A DNA stretch of 60,000 bases from Tubiluchus corallicola (Eukaryota > Priapulida > Priapulimorpha > Priapulimorphida > Tubiluchidae): contig JAQGDQ010002366.1 of NCBI GenBank assembly GCA_030141605.1, positions 497,160-557,159 on the forward strand. Reading direction: 5' to 3'. Positions 21,852-33,990 of the stretch are shown here, in pieces. The notes under the pieces are model-generated. The model ran no database searches. It was given only the letters and a program-made list of their open reading frames with translations, and was not told the origin of the DNA. The position numbers and the translations under genes are program-made. Positions within the stretch are counted from its first letter, which is position 1, and each line of letters begins with the position of its first letter.

Positions 21852-23833
21852 GTAAAGTAGCATTATTTTTAACTATTCGACAGAACTAGGCTCGATAGAT
21901 TGTATACATGCACTTTATAATGAATAGCGTATATATAATATACCATTCGTTTTGATATTTTTTGTACAAATTCTCATTTACATAGAATAGCAGTACTATC
22001 TTAGTAAAAATATGCTTAGGAAGCTAAGATTAATGTACCCAAATCTGCTTGCACTCGTTTGTCCTATAAACATGTACAGCCATTATTTCAGTTGTAAGGA
22101 AACAGGATGCTTGGAAGAATGTCAACTGTTTTTCCTCTGAACTTCAGTGTATGTTACCTCTAATTGTTTTGCCTGTAATGCAAATGCGTTCACTGTTAAG
22201 TATGTACCACTGTAAATATTAAATAGATAATATGTTATATCAAAAAATATTGCAAGGAGGCTAAGTTGTGTGTATACATTATTGTGGCGGCCTCGCAAAC
22301 TAAGCCTATTTTCTGGTAAATGTTTGTTTGCCTATAAAGAGTGTCCATAAGTTGGCACTTAGGCTTTTTTAGTTATTCTCACATCCTGAATCTCCATTTC
22401 ACGAGGATCATTTTTTATCAAGCTTATTGCTTTTTGTTATTTCTAAGGTGAGATAATCCATGTTAAAATTGAGGTACATTTTGCACACTGAAAAACATAG
22501 TCTTGAGAAAATCACTAGTTAAAGCTTGCCATTATTTTTTGACGCATTTCTGTAAAAACACTTAGCCACCATATGAAAGTGTGGTTGCTATGGACTTTGT
22601 AAGAGCACATTGAAGTTATGTTTAAATCCATTAAATGTTTCTTTCTGATGAAAATCTGGGCTTGACAACAGAAAAACTGCAAGCGAAATGTCTGCTACCA
22701 CGAGCTACTATAGGAGTTTGAAAATACTAAGTTTTTCACATTTGCAATTCTAGTTTTTAGAAGAAGTGGGCCAAGGGGTTATAAAATTAAATTTCTAATA
22801 TTTTTGAAAACTTTTCTGACAACTTAATGCTAGATTATAAAAGCCCAATCTATTTAGCATTTGTTTTTATAAAAACATTGACATTTTTTGGTACATTATA
22901 CTTTCAAGTATCATAACATAGTTTTAACTATGCTGACCAAATGAAATAGTCAATTTAAGAACAATTGATCTTTGTATAGGAAACAATGTAGCTAATTTTA
23001 GTGCGTCTGATTTTTATTGTCTTATGGTCTTTTTAAGTATTGATGCATCGTAATGTAATTTAGGCAAGGTACAAATAATTAAAAGTGTTTCACGATTTCT
23101 AATTTAAGGTTAAGAGTTTTAACATTTCATCACAAATGTTTCTCTATTTTATTAGAATAAAAAGATTTGATATTTTTCTATAAATCTGTATATGTTGCAT
23201 TTTATGAAAAATTCAATACCTTGTATAGAAAATGCCCTCCTTTTACGTTCCGAGTAGCACTTCTACCAATTGGTCATTGATGATTAAATTTAACAAAAAA
23301 CCTTACCTTTACGAGGGGGAAATGGGCGTCCCCCCTCTGATATCCAGGTAAGCGCTTGTTTCAAACAAAACAGTCAAGCTGCAAACATCAAACGCAGGCA
23401 GGCGAAAACAGATGCATCAGACACATGGATTATTAAGAACTACAAATGGTTTTATTAAAACTCATAAAGATACAAAATAACACCAAACTCTGTAAAAATT
23501 TAATACAAAAGCGGTTCTCTTTCCGTCTGCTGAAAAAGTAATGCCGAGTCTTCCGCCTACTTGTCAAATAATCCCAATTAACAAAAAAGAAGAAAATTGT
23601 TGTTACCTACATTTCTCGTAAATATTTAGCTGATTCGCGACACCTTGGTCGTACATCACATTAATAGCTTTAACTGAATCACGGTTTTTCTGAAAAGCCT
23701 ATATTAACGAACAAGAACTGAAAATCTGCAAAATATTTTCGCACTACGTGGGATGTTCACACATAGTTGTCTTCTGATTGTGCGATTTTTTGTTGTGCGC
23801 TACACAGACAGGTATTTTAGTACTAAGCAAATT
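21852..23833. other. Intergenic, no gene seen
   Basis: AT-rich sequence downstream of the Ly6 gene. I searched for a copy of the Ly6 signal-peptide exon here and found none. No domain-bearing frame. Confidence 0.45.
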
Positions 23834-24145
23834 AGTCAGCTTCATGTAAACTACTCTTTGAACAGAAACATACCCTGCTACATCTTGGACTTGTGCATAA
23901 TGCAGTATAATTGTGCTTGTAATCATCCTTCATTATCCTTGTACTAACTTACTGTCACGCCATTGTAACACTTCCTGTCTGTTAATTAGTGACTGGTCAG
24001 CTTCATATAAACTATTCGGTAAACAGAAACGTACCATGCTTGCTGGTAATCATTGGTAACTTAAAGTCACATCCATGCTATTTCAAACAAAACACGTAAT
24101 TGAATGATGATTGTAACACTTCTCGTTTATTAATTAGTGGCAGCC
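23834..24145 (+). repeat. Diverged tandem repeat, unit about 150-160 bp
   Basis: GTCAGCTTCATGTAAACTAC (from about 23,834) recurs diverged near 23,998 as GTCAGCTTCATATAAACTAT. ATTGTAACACTTCCTG with TTAATTAGTG (about 23,963) recurs near 24,112. Order is kept, so these are two old tandem units. Confidence 0.55.
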
Positions 24146-24473
24146 CCATTTCCAGTCAAATAGATTAACTTTGATAGTCACATATAAGGCCCAAAAAGGG
24201 CAGCCTTAGTATTAAAGATGAGGCAGATTTGGTGATCTCCTTCTTTTAAAAAAACGTGTTCATTATATATATTTATAGATATTTATTTACTTATTTGTAT
24301 TTCTGTGCAATGTATCTTTCGTCATCACTGAAAACTGTAGTTGAATTATACTTTGCTTGTTTGATTAACGAATCGCTTATTTTCTACTGGTGTTGTAAAT
24401 AATTGTCTTAAGAAAGCTGTAGTGATACTTATGTCACTGATGTATGAGCGTTTAGCACTGATAGTGTATTTAA

Positions 24474-27081
24474 GAACGAGTCCGCGAGAGCACCATGCAG
24501 GGGGTGGCACATGAGTGGTGACGAATTTATATCATTTTTTCTAACACGAAGGGCGACCCCCCAAAACCATGTAACCAAGATATCAAATCGATCGAGCTAC
24601 TATTGGCAGAGAAATGACCACATCAAGAAATTGACCCCGAAAGAGGCAAAAAATCGCTATTTGGGGGGGGGGTTACTTTAACTTTTTCTCCTGTATAAAC
24701 TATTATAGATGGGTCGATGTAAGTTGGCTGGTACATAGACCCAGACATTGTCTTCTGATATCCTAACTTTTTCTGACATACTATTAATAGTATCAGAGAA
24801 CGGGATTTTTCAAATTCGGCTCTTTGTTAAGAGTCCCGGGAGAGGTTAAGTTGTAAGGCTCATAACTCGCCCACTGCGGGGCTACAAAACTTCCGGTTCT
24901 CATGTATGTGTTGACCATCATCCTTACTAATAATATACAAAAGAAAATTCGCTGGAGCCTGTTTGAGTATTTAGTACTGGCACTTTAAAATTTCACAAAA
25001 ATCAGCAAAATTCGCTTTTTTTGCAGTTTTTCAATTTTTTTTTCTATCAATATGCTGGATTATAAGTGACAAATCTGTATTCTAAATTTCATGAAAACGC
25101 ACGAGCTGAGATAATATCATGAATGACATTATATAGAAAGGGGCACTGTTAGAAAAAATTGCCATATCAACACACTTTTTTACTTTCCATAGTAGTTCCG
25201 TCCATGTGTAAAAAGTAGACATACTTGGCTCAGGTCGTATATGACAGTAGACATTTAGCCACGTTTAACCTGCATTTTCTGTGACTAGTGCTCTCATTTC
25301 CTAGTAGCAATAGATTCCTTTGCCATGGAAATTGCTAGAAATTTGCGAATTTCACTGTAATGGATTTAGTTATGTCGGAATTTTCATATGACTACAAATA
25401 TGAATAATTGCCCCTTCTGACGGATTTCAGGACAGGACATCATGCATGCCCCTAGTACCGAGTCCGACCCTTATTCAGGGCATTCTCTACACACTGAATC
25501 GCTAGCGGATACTAGGAAAGACTAAACAATAAGCCCTCTAATAGAGAAGAAGTACCGATTGTTAAGATTGAGAGTCATTGCTAGCTAAAGAATCTGACAA
25601 CACTTGGTATATACATATAAATTAGAAATCCGTTCATTTTTATACATATGTTCATTTTTTATACTTTTTATATGAATAAGCTTCATGGCTATACATAGAA
25701 GATTATGAATATCAGTACAAAAATGAAAAACTACAAAACTCAGTCAGAATTAATTTCTCTAAGTCCAAAATACTGTTCCTATTGTAGCAGCATAATCCTA
25801 TCACTGAAGTAGTACATGTAATAAAAACCATAACATCTAAAAATAATAGAGAAAGAATTATCGATGCAGGTAGATTATCACTAGAAGATAGATACAGAAA
25901 TATAGGCAAATATATCATGGGGAAAGTGATAAAGCGAAAATCTTACAGTCTAAACATGAGACAATATAAGCGCATGGGCCGCTTCTAGGGGGATGGCGGT
26001 GATATTTAGCTCAGAAAAGTTTTCTTCGCCCAAAATTTATTTTTGGCACAAAATCGATACTTCTGACAAAAAATATTAATAGTGCGATTGAATGATTGCG
26101 CCAATGGCACAAAAATTTCCGATGTTTCACAGTCAAAAAATCACCGGACAAATGATATTTTGGGGGAAGTCTGTCCCATATTGTTTGGGCATTCGCTCAG
26201 ATTTAGGGCAATTTTCTTTGTGTCCTGGATTGTACACCTATGTAAGACAATGAGTAATAACTAGGTAATAACCTGTACATAACATTTACAAAGCATAGAA
26301 AATAAACAGTACATAAAACTATTTCCAGTCCTTGCAAGAAGCAATTTCCATTTCGTAGGTATTTCATTTTTTTGAAGATGGAAGCGCTCTAAATGCGGTC
26401 CAGTGTCTTTGGTACAGGCTAATAGATTCGCAATATTCGTTTCGTGCGGATAACTAGTCAGAATACCGCATTTAACGCTGGTAAACAGCCCAGAAAACGA
26501 ACATTTTAGTTCAGCAGTGGCCGCCATCTTGAATGCTAGAGTCCAGTCCTGTCGGTAGTTTAACCAATGTGCTGTCCAGGCCCGTAGTTGCCAAAGATGA
26601 ATATTTATGACGTTTTGAAGTATTTTGACAAGATTTGACAACTCATGTTTATCTACACGAAGCTTTTTGATGAAGGTTGTTACCTATATTTTCACCCTGA
26701 TATATGCCTCTTTCAGAGGTCATTTATAATAGGGTGGAAATTCGCTCCATCGAAATTGTCACTACAGCATAGTGGGATGGGATGCTCTATTCACATACAT
26801 ATCGATATTTTTGTTCCCGCCCCCGCAGTGGGTGAGATATAAGACTTTGAAATGACTGAGTATTTGCATCTTGTGCGTAATGCGAGCTTAAAGACCCCCA
26901 GTAGAGCCGAAAGAGTGGGGTTTGGGACAAAAGTCGAAATGTCATTTTGGAGAAGATAACAAGATCCAATACTGTGCAGAGTCAGATCTATTCAAACTCA
27001 GTGGTTGCTGCATGGCTAATCCTTCAAATATGAGTAAAAAATATTTTTTCGATTTTGCATGGTCTTCTCGCGGACGCGTTC
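24474..27081. mobile_element. TTAA-flanked DNA element with long imperfect inverted repeats
   Basis: 2,608 bp bounded by TTAA (24470-24473 and 27082-27085). Outer inverted repeats begin GAACGAGTCCGCGAGAGCAC and, on the opposite strand, GAACGCGTCCGCGAGAAGAC, continuing to CATGCA (about 24 of 27 positions agree). Inverted similarity recurs several hundred bases inside: CGCCCACTGCGGGG near 24,869 against the complement of CCCGCAGTGGGTGAG near 26,822, and AAATTCGCTGGAG against AATTCGCTCCATC. The parent Ly6 intron 1 has the uninterrupted site at 19299-19302. A TTAA duplication is characteristic of piggyBac-type transposition. No transposase frame of any length is present; the longest frame (26261-26641, minus, 126 aa) matches nothing I know. 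Confidence 0.85.
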
Positions 27082-27155
27082 TTAACTTGTATATCACAAG
27101 CACGGGCATGTGACAGAAAGATTTTAAACACTCTAACAGTTGTGTTGTTATACAG

Positions 27156-27302
27156 GTAATGCTATACGATGCTATTCTTGCACAATTCCACCATACCCAG
27201 GAGCAGATTTGCACACAAACCGGAGAGATATTTGTCCTGATATAAGATGTCCTGGCAATGATGAGGAACAAGTCTGTGTTAAAGTTCTTGATCGCAGGGG
27301 AA
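27156..27302 (+). pseudogene. Ly6 copy 2, exon 2
   Basis: Same borders as the parent exon (TTGTTATACAG acceptor, GTATGT donor). The only difference is a silent TGT to TGC in the RCYSC motif. Confidence 0.85.
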
Positions 27303-27510
27303 GTATGTTGCCAAAATACATAACAAAGTTGTTAATTATAGACAACATGATGTTAAAATCAGATTACCACATTCCACTATTTTTTCCAGTTAAATTTAAT
27401 CAGTGAAATTATGTTTAAACTAATTAACAAGCAGACTCAGTATGATAATTTTATCTTTAGCATTTAATGTACTTTTAATGACATTTTTATGATAACTACT
27501 TGTAACTTAC

Positions 27511-27723
<213 letters not shown>

Positions 27724-27789
27724 ACTAAATACCTCTTACTTAAGTATGTAGCTCATTTTATGTCACTGGTGTATGTGTTGTTTATCAGG

Positions 27790-27890
27790 TGAAGAAATAG
27801 TAACAAGAGCCTGCCTGTGCGATTTGAGATCAAGCAATTATACAAACCTGCTTCCTTTCGATGTATTTACAGGTTGCATGAAGCCAGCAG
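27790..27890 (+). pseudogene. Ly6 copy 2, exon 3, truncated
   Basis: Keeps frame from the TATCAG acceptor through GCMKPA, then passes directly into LINE reverse-transcriptase sequence at 27891. About 9 substitutions in 101 bases against the parent. Confidence 0.8.
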
Positions 27891-28582
27891 TTACTTTATT
27901 CAGATCTGGTGATAGAACTATAACTAATCATTATCGCCCCATTTCATATCTTCCATTTTTCTCAAAAGTTTGAGTGCTGTGTTTATAATCAAATGCATAA
28001 TAATTATTATCTAATAAAACATGATATATTAAATAATAAACAATATGGATTTAGGAAAGGTTCTCCAGTTGAATTACCACTATATATTATGTTTGTAAAA
28101 TCCATTAAATGAATTGAAAATAACTCGGTCACTGCTGGTATATTTTGTGATCTCTCTAAAGCCTTTGATGCTTTGGTGCCGTTGACCATGTAAGTTATCT
28201 TTCTTTGGCTCTAGGGGGATCTCAAATGACTGGCTAAGTAAATAGCTATCTTGATAACCATAAGCAGTGCGTCAGGTGTAACCATTACCTCAAATGAACT
28301 CTCCATAAATTGTGGTGTTCCTCAGGGTTCTGTTTTAGGACGTCTTTTATTTTTGATTTATATGAACGATATAAATTTTTTTTATCTATCCAAGTATTAT
28401 TCAGTTTGCTGATGACACCACAATCTTTCAATTTCAATCAGTTCAGCAATACTAACATAAATAATAGTTTAACAGAAATTTCAAACTAGTTTAAAGCCAT
28501 GAAATAATCTCCTAATTTCATATTAACGAAATACATTCTATTTCGTTCCAAAAAACTGATTCCTTTACTTTGTACAGGAACG

Positions 28583-28619
28583 CCATCAATATAAAGACTA
28601 CTAGTCTTTATATTGATGG
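28583..28619. repeat. 37-nt palindrome, 18-bp perfect arms
   Basis: CCATCAATATAAAGACTA (28583-28600), one C, then its exact reverse complement (28602-28619). It lies within the decayed LINE. Confidence 0.9.
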
Positions 28620-28773
28620 ACTTCATGTAAAACGTATTCAGTCTGCCAGAATTTTATGTGTAGTTCTGCATGAACATCTGGACTTAAACTCTCATATAAA
28701 ATGATTATACTAAAAATAGCCAGAAATATATTTATTATCTCCCATACTAAATACAATTTGTCTAAATCACATA

Positions 28774-28864
28774 TCGTTATCTCGCCACTGTCCGTCTAGG
28801 GCAAATTTTTGGCGAGAGGCGAGTATGGCGGCATAACGAGGGGCGAGATAACGAGGTTAGACTG
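28774..28864. mobile_element. Short pogo/Tigger-like MITE remnant inside the LINE
   Basis: Left TCGTTATCTCGCC and right GGCGAGATAACGA are exact inverted repeats. The right end continues GGTTAGACTG followed by TA, giving a CAGTCTAACCTCGTTATC terminus of the pogo/Tigger style. The left end has lost about 10 outer bases. It interrupts LINE coding sequence between LSKSHI and TLYYSLVYRYLNYA. Confidence 0.6.
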
Positions 28865-29342
28865 TACGTACTCTTTATTATTCTTTAGTCTATCGTTATT
28901 TAAATTATGCTAGTTCCCTTTCGGGAGCTACACATATGACAAATCTTAACCTTTTAAGTTGTCTTCAAAGAAAATTTTTTCCTTTATATTTTGGATTAAA
29001 TAAATTCACTCAAGCATTTAACTCTTTCTTTAAACAATGTAATGTCTTGTCTTTTGATAACATAGTGTTTCATAATATTCCGATTTTTGTGTATAAAACC
29101 AATAGCAAATTATCACCCAAATTCTTCAAAAATCCTATCATACTGAATGGAAAATTTCATAATACACGATTTAATCAATACTTTCTTCCATATGTCCATA
29201 TGAATGTTGCTAAACATTTTACTTCCTTTACTGGGCCATTAATTTTCAACAATCTACCTAACCATATAAAATCAGACCATAGTATATTTTATAAATATAA
29301 AAAAGCCTCAAATTCTTTATTATGGGCCATAATTCAAACATT

Positions 29343-30365
29343 TAAAATCTTTACTGTTTCGTATCACACTCAAAGAAGAACAAGAATGGACTATACTCCA
29401 TAACAAGAAGAAGTAAAAGTAGTAGAAGCACTATTTGTTGGCGGATGGACATAATCTAACTTGACCACATTTTATTCTTACACCTACACTTTTCTTTTTG
29501 TTTGCCATATTGGGCCTGACCTTTATAAGTTTTCTTTTTGGACGGCCCCTATAATCCATTATTCAACTTTATTATTTACATACTTGTTTTCTTTTAATTT
29601 GGTATTTTGCATTTTCACAATATTTATGTATTAAATTCAGCTGAGAACAGATGTTGAAAGCAATTCACTTCTAATACTGGACCTAGAACTTGGAATTTGC
29701 TACCCACCAGCTCAAAACTTCTTACCTCGATTCACATGTTTCAAAAAATTGAAGAAATGTATCTTTAGTAAATACTCACATAATTAAAATAATAAACATG
29801 ATTGCGTGCATGACAGAATGACTGAAAACATTGTATGTGGGTGCATGAGTATATAAAATCTTTACTGTTTCGTATCACACTCAAAGAAGAACAAGAATGG
29901 ACTATACTCCATAACAAGAAGAAGTAAAAGTAGTAGAAGCACTATTTGTTGGCGGATGGACATAATCTAACTTGACCACATTTTATTCTTACACCTACAC
30001 TTTTCTTTTTGTTTGCCATATTGGGCCTGACCTTTATAAGTTTTCTTTTTGGACGGCCCCTATAATCCATTATTCAACTTTATTATTTACATACTTGTTT
30101 TCTTTTAATTTGGTATTTTGCATTTTCACAATATTTATGTATTAAATTCAGCTGAGAACAGATGTTGAAAGCAATTCACTTCTAATACTGGACCTAGAAC
30201 TTGGAATTTGCTACCCACCAGCTCAAAACTTCTTACCTCGATTCACATGTTTCAAAAAATTGAAGAAATGTATCTTTAGTAAATACTCACATAATTAAAA
30301 TAATAAACATGATTGCGTGCATGACAGAATGACTGAAAACATTGTATGTGGGTGCATGAGTATAT
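29343..30365 (+). repeat. 511-bp tandem duplication, apparently perfect
   Basis: TAAAATCTTTACTGTTTCG at about 29,343 recurs at about 29,854, and the two units look identical over their full length up to GTGCATGAGTATATA. Each unit contains the end of one LINE C-terminal frame and a separate TGPRTWNLLP segment. Confidence 0.9.
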
Positions 30366-30415
30366 ACATGTTCTGTATACAATCAACTTGGCATCGTACA
30401 TAATAAATCTAATCT

Positions 30416-31090
30416 AACTGCATAAAGCAATAAAAGACCTACATGCAATAATAAAAGAGGTGAGTTCTAAATTAATACAGGAGAGACACAGAGAAAATTA
30501 CCACCTATGTGTCTGCAAATATTATACAAATGTGTTGAAAAGTCAAAATTACTGGAGGGAGCATGTAGTTGAGCTGATTATGACCTATTATCAAAGTTCC
30601 CCCAGAATCGATCAATTGTTCTTTGATATCACCAAAGTTACCCTATGTATAAGTCATTTTTTCATGCTCAGCATGGCAAGACATGAAATTAAATTAGTGG
30701 CCATCTGACACTCTGGCGCTTTAATGTAGTACGTATAGAGGGAATCAGCAATTATTTCATTAGTTTCTTGTTTTTTTCAATCATACAAAAAATTTGTACA
30801 TACATATTTGTATTATTGTAGTTTGTTTGTTTGTTGGCAATGAAATAAACTGAACTTGAATTTGAAAAAATGTAACTTGCCATAACTTACAGGTCAACAT
30901 TTATAAACCTATAATGGACTAAGAATCTCATTTTGAATATTTTAGCAAGTGAACTGACAAAATATAGTTGCATCGGCTGCAAATCCTAACCGTCAACTGC
31001 CACAACATTACAAAAATGTATTGACTGATTTCAACTATGGTTTATTTCTATGTTCTACCAGGAGCAACACCTCTAACCCCATGCACTTTG
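30416..31090. other. Intergenic with a LINE 3' tail
   Basis: A (GTTT)n stretch and GCAATGAAATAAACTGAACT near 30,838 look like the 3' terminus of an L2/CR1-type LINE. The 82-codon frame at 30460-30708 has no recognisable domain. Confidence 0.4.
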
Positions 31091-31092
31091 CG

Positions 31093-31125
31093 ATTGGCCG
31101 TTCCGTGCATGACGTCACCGGAAGT
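31093..31125. promoter_or_regulatory. CCAAT + CRE + ETS composite promoter motif
   Basis: Inverted CCAAT (ATTGG, 31093-31097), then TGACGTCA (31110-31117) immediately abutting CCGGAAGT (31118-31125). A perfect CRE fused to a perfect ETS/GABP site is typical of TATA-less housekeeping promoters. A possible non-coding exon ends with TGTAAAG before GTATTT at 31216. It could be the distal promoter of DCTN2, whose coding exon has an acceptor-like TTTCAAG just before its ATG 4.4 kb downstream; this link is inferred. Confidence 0.45.
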
Positions 31126-33124
31126 TAAACAGGAAAAGTGGGACGGCCAGTTTTATGTTTTAGTAGATTTTACTTAGAGAAGGCTGAGATATTTTCTGTT
31201 CTGTATTCTGTAAAGGTATTTAACAAATTGTTATTTAAAGCAAGAGCCACAATTAACAGTATGTAGCACTTGTTACATTAGAAGCACGATTATCATTTCT
31301 GCTAAAATTATTTATTGCAGTCATCTTTGTGTTAGTACTAACTGTAGTACTAAGTTAATATAGTATTACTAGTAGTACAAATATTATTAATAGTTATTAC
31401 TTTAGTATTGACCAGTCGTATAAAGTATATGAAGTTTGACTTTTGTAGTTCACCCTCATCTCACGCTTTCTAGCACTGTACTGGTGAATTCACGCATTTT
31501 CAGCTTCCACAAATAAATGAGAAAAAACTGGTCTTTCTCCTCTTATTAACATACAGCATAAGTTTGTTTTTGTTGTGCCTTTAAAGCCTTTAACTTTCTG
31601 TAATGCAATAAAAACATATTTAAAATGGCAACTTCTTTAAAAGCTACATAGCAAAGCAATGTAGTATAATAATTGATGATCGATAGAATGATGATAACTT
31701 TTCTGCGTTTAGCCTCTTGCATCATTTGTGAATCGGAAAAATTATCTCTAGTATTAGTGATTAAAGGACAAAAGGCAAGTTTACAAGTATAGTCATTTTT
31801 ATGACATTTTTATTACTAAATAGCTTTGACAGTTGCACGAAATTTCATTATAAGTGGCAGGCATTTGAAGATTGAACTAAGAGGGGGCTATCATCTGGTG
31901 TTTATCAATGATGTACATTGTACAACACTGCCCACGATCTGGTGTCAGTGCCATCCTCATTTTTTTAATTCCTATGTAAGGACTTAAAAGAAAATCAGAT
32001 GATTGTGTAAACACGAGTTCAGAATAAAGAATGCTGTAAAATATTGAAAACTACAATACGTTATTTTAAATCAAAGCTCAAATTAAATAATAATTACCTC
32101 AGATACTCAAATTTCGTTAAACTTTCAAAGCTACGTGCGGCTCAGTGAATCTACTAAGATTGGCAGCGGCGCCTTTTGTCATGTGTGCGTGGCTGACAAA
32201 TAGAAGGCGATATTGTGAAAACCATGATCATAGCTTCATGACGTCATATGATTTAAAGCCCATTTTTCGTGACATGTGTTTAAGTAGTACTGTAACACCT
32301 ATGCAAATGTGCTTGACGCGCAAGGGAAGACGCCTGCCATTGCACAAACTGTGGTTACTTTCTGATGTAAGCAATATCTGTGTTTGGTTGCCGTTAATTA
32401 ATTTGCAAGCTAATTATTCAAATATAAGGAACAATTGTTAACTTTTATAGGCAAGAAAATGTATATTTTGGACAGTAAATTAAAATGAAATTGAGTCTAA
32501 ACAATCGTCCGTTTTTCCTGTAGGCACCAGATCAGCACCTTTCGCTCCATTTCACACCATTTCCTTAAACTCAAGCACCTTTCCACTTCATCTTAAGCAC
32601 TGGCGCTGGCAGGCAGGCGCACTAAGGTATGTGCATCCACAGAATTTCTTAAAAAAAATTTTCGTGGCTAAATAAAATTATTTGTAGTAAACCAAGAAAC
32701 ACATCAGCCCCTTGTTTGTTTGTGCAATCCCCGAACAGCAAGCTGATTTGCATAGTGAAGTTATGTTTATGTATGTCACTTACATTGTGTCGATTCTCTT
32801 ATCGATTTCCGTTGGCTAGACAGTTTTTAGCTAACTGTAACTGCACTTCTGCATTTAAGGGGTGGGCCCAAGGTCTCATTAGTAGTGAAATTACGAGTCA
32901 CGAGTTCGAGGTGAGATAATAAGTTTTAAGCTAGTGAACTTGGCCGAGGAATTAGCTTCTACCTCAACCGCAAGATGATCTAAAATGCAGTAAAATGCAT
33001 GTGTGGCTGAGACGTTCTGCCATTTAGCTGTGTCCGGTAGGAAAAATTAACACGCAAACTTACTAAATTTTGTATGAACTGTGGGTGGGCTGTAAACTTT
33101 ACAGTCTCCAGTTTTATATTTGAC
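31126..33124. other. Presumed DCTN2 5' intron or intergenic, no gene seen
   Basis: A second perfect CRE (TGACGTCA, 32239-32246) lies in a locally GC-richer stretch near 32.15-32.35 kb. No domain-bearing frame. Confidence 0.35.
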
Positions 33125-33990
33125 TATCCACATTTTACTGGATAGATAATCTTGACACTAGATAAATTAAACTTAGTTAATCCTCAATTACTATATATCT
33201 TAAATGGAGTTACTTTGTCAGCTAACAATGTTTATAAAGATTTGCGAATAGCTGTCTGTTCAAACTTAAATTTTTCTAAATATGTTAAAGACCAAGTTGC
33301 CAAAGCTTTCACATGGGTAAACGTGCTTTTTTGCTGTTCGTCCTCGAAGAACAAAAATGCACTCGTGGCTTGCTTACAAAGGCCACTACTTGAGTATTGT
33401 ATGCCAGTGTGGTCTTCGCAACATATGCAGGACATCGATACTAAAGAGACAGTTCAGCGATATTTTACACGTAGATTATTTGTCCATTGTCAACTTCATG
33501 TTTTTAACTACTTGGACAGGTTGTGGGTTTTAGAAATACAACTTGAAGTAAGACGAAATTTTTGATCTTTAGATAGTTTATAAACTATGCTATAAGTTAA
33601 TAGATTTGTCATTTGTTGCTTTTTTTGTTATGCTCCCACCCAAAATTTACGTGGTCACAATTACAAATTGTTCAAACATTATTCTAGATTTTGTGTATAC
33701 AAAGATTTGTTTTGATTTAATAATTTCGTCATTTTAATCGTTTAATGTAAGCTATTTTTTCTTTACTGTATGTAGTGTCTCTCCATTTTAATTTTCTTTT
33801 AGGGTTTTTTAGGTTTTTAAGTTTTTTCTCGTGTAATGATTTGATATAACTATGATTGTAAATATATTGCCAATTACGTTATATTGTATTATATGGCTGG
33901 CATAAGTGCTATATGTCTGCTGCCATTTTCTTTTATAAAAAATGTATTTCATAAATGTTCTTAAATGAAAATAAAAAAATAATGGGTCAT
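33125..33990 (+). mobile_element. LINE remnant (RT C-terminal part)
   Basis: The frame 33152-33565 reads VYKDLRIAVCSNLNFSKYV, then LEYCMPVWS and VQRYFTRRLF: the post-RT region of CR1/Rex-type LINEs (KDLGV...SNLKFS, LEYCSPVWSP, VQRRFTK). Stops follow, then an AT-rich 3' region of about 400 bp. 5' truncated and dead. Confidence 0.7.

Larger units (their letters stand above)
27891..30415 (+). mobile_element. 5'-truncated CR1/Jockey-type LINE, decayed
   Basis: Begins inside the RT domain (LFRSGDRTITNHYRPISYLP). It continues with GFRKGSP, motif A FCDLSKAFD (about 28,147), motif B GVPQGSVLG (about 28,314) and motif C FADDTTI (about 28,409), in shifting frames with stops. The C-terminal domain resumes as YRYLNYASSLSGATH to FTGPLIFNNLPNHI, ending at the stop near 29,400. 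A pogo-like MITE (28774-28864) splits it. The 3' region is duplicated in tandem (511 bp) and ends about AATAAATCTAATCTAAC near 30,415. Non-functional. Confidence 0.85.

Noticed and set aside
23834-24145. CRISPR-like array
   Set aside because: Only two diverged units, no spacers, eukaryotic context.
26261-26641. 126-codon minus-strand frame as a transposase
   Set aside because: No catalytic or DNA-binding motif, and far shorter than any known transposase; reported only as an unmatched frame in the TTAA element.
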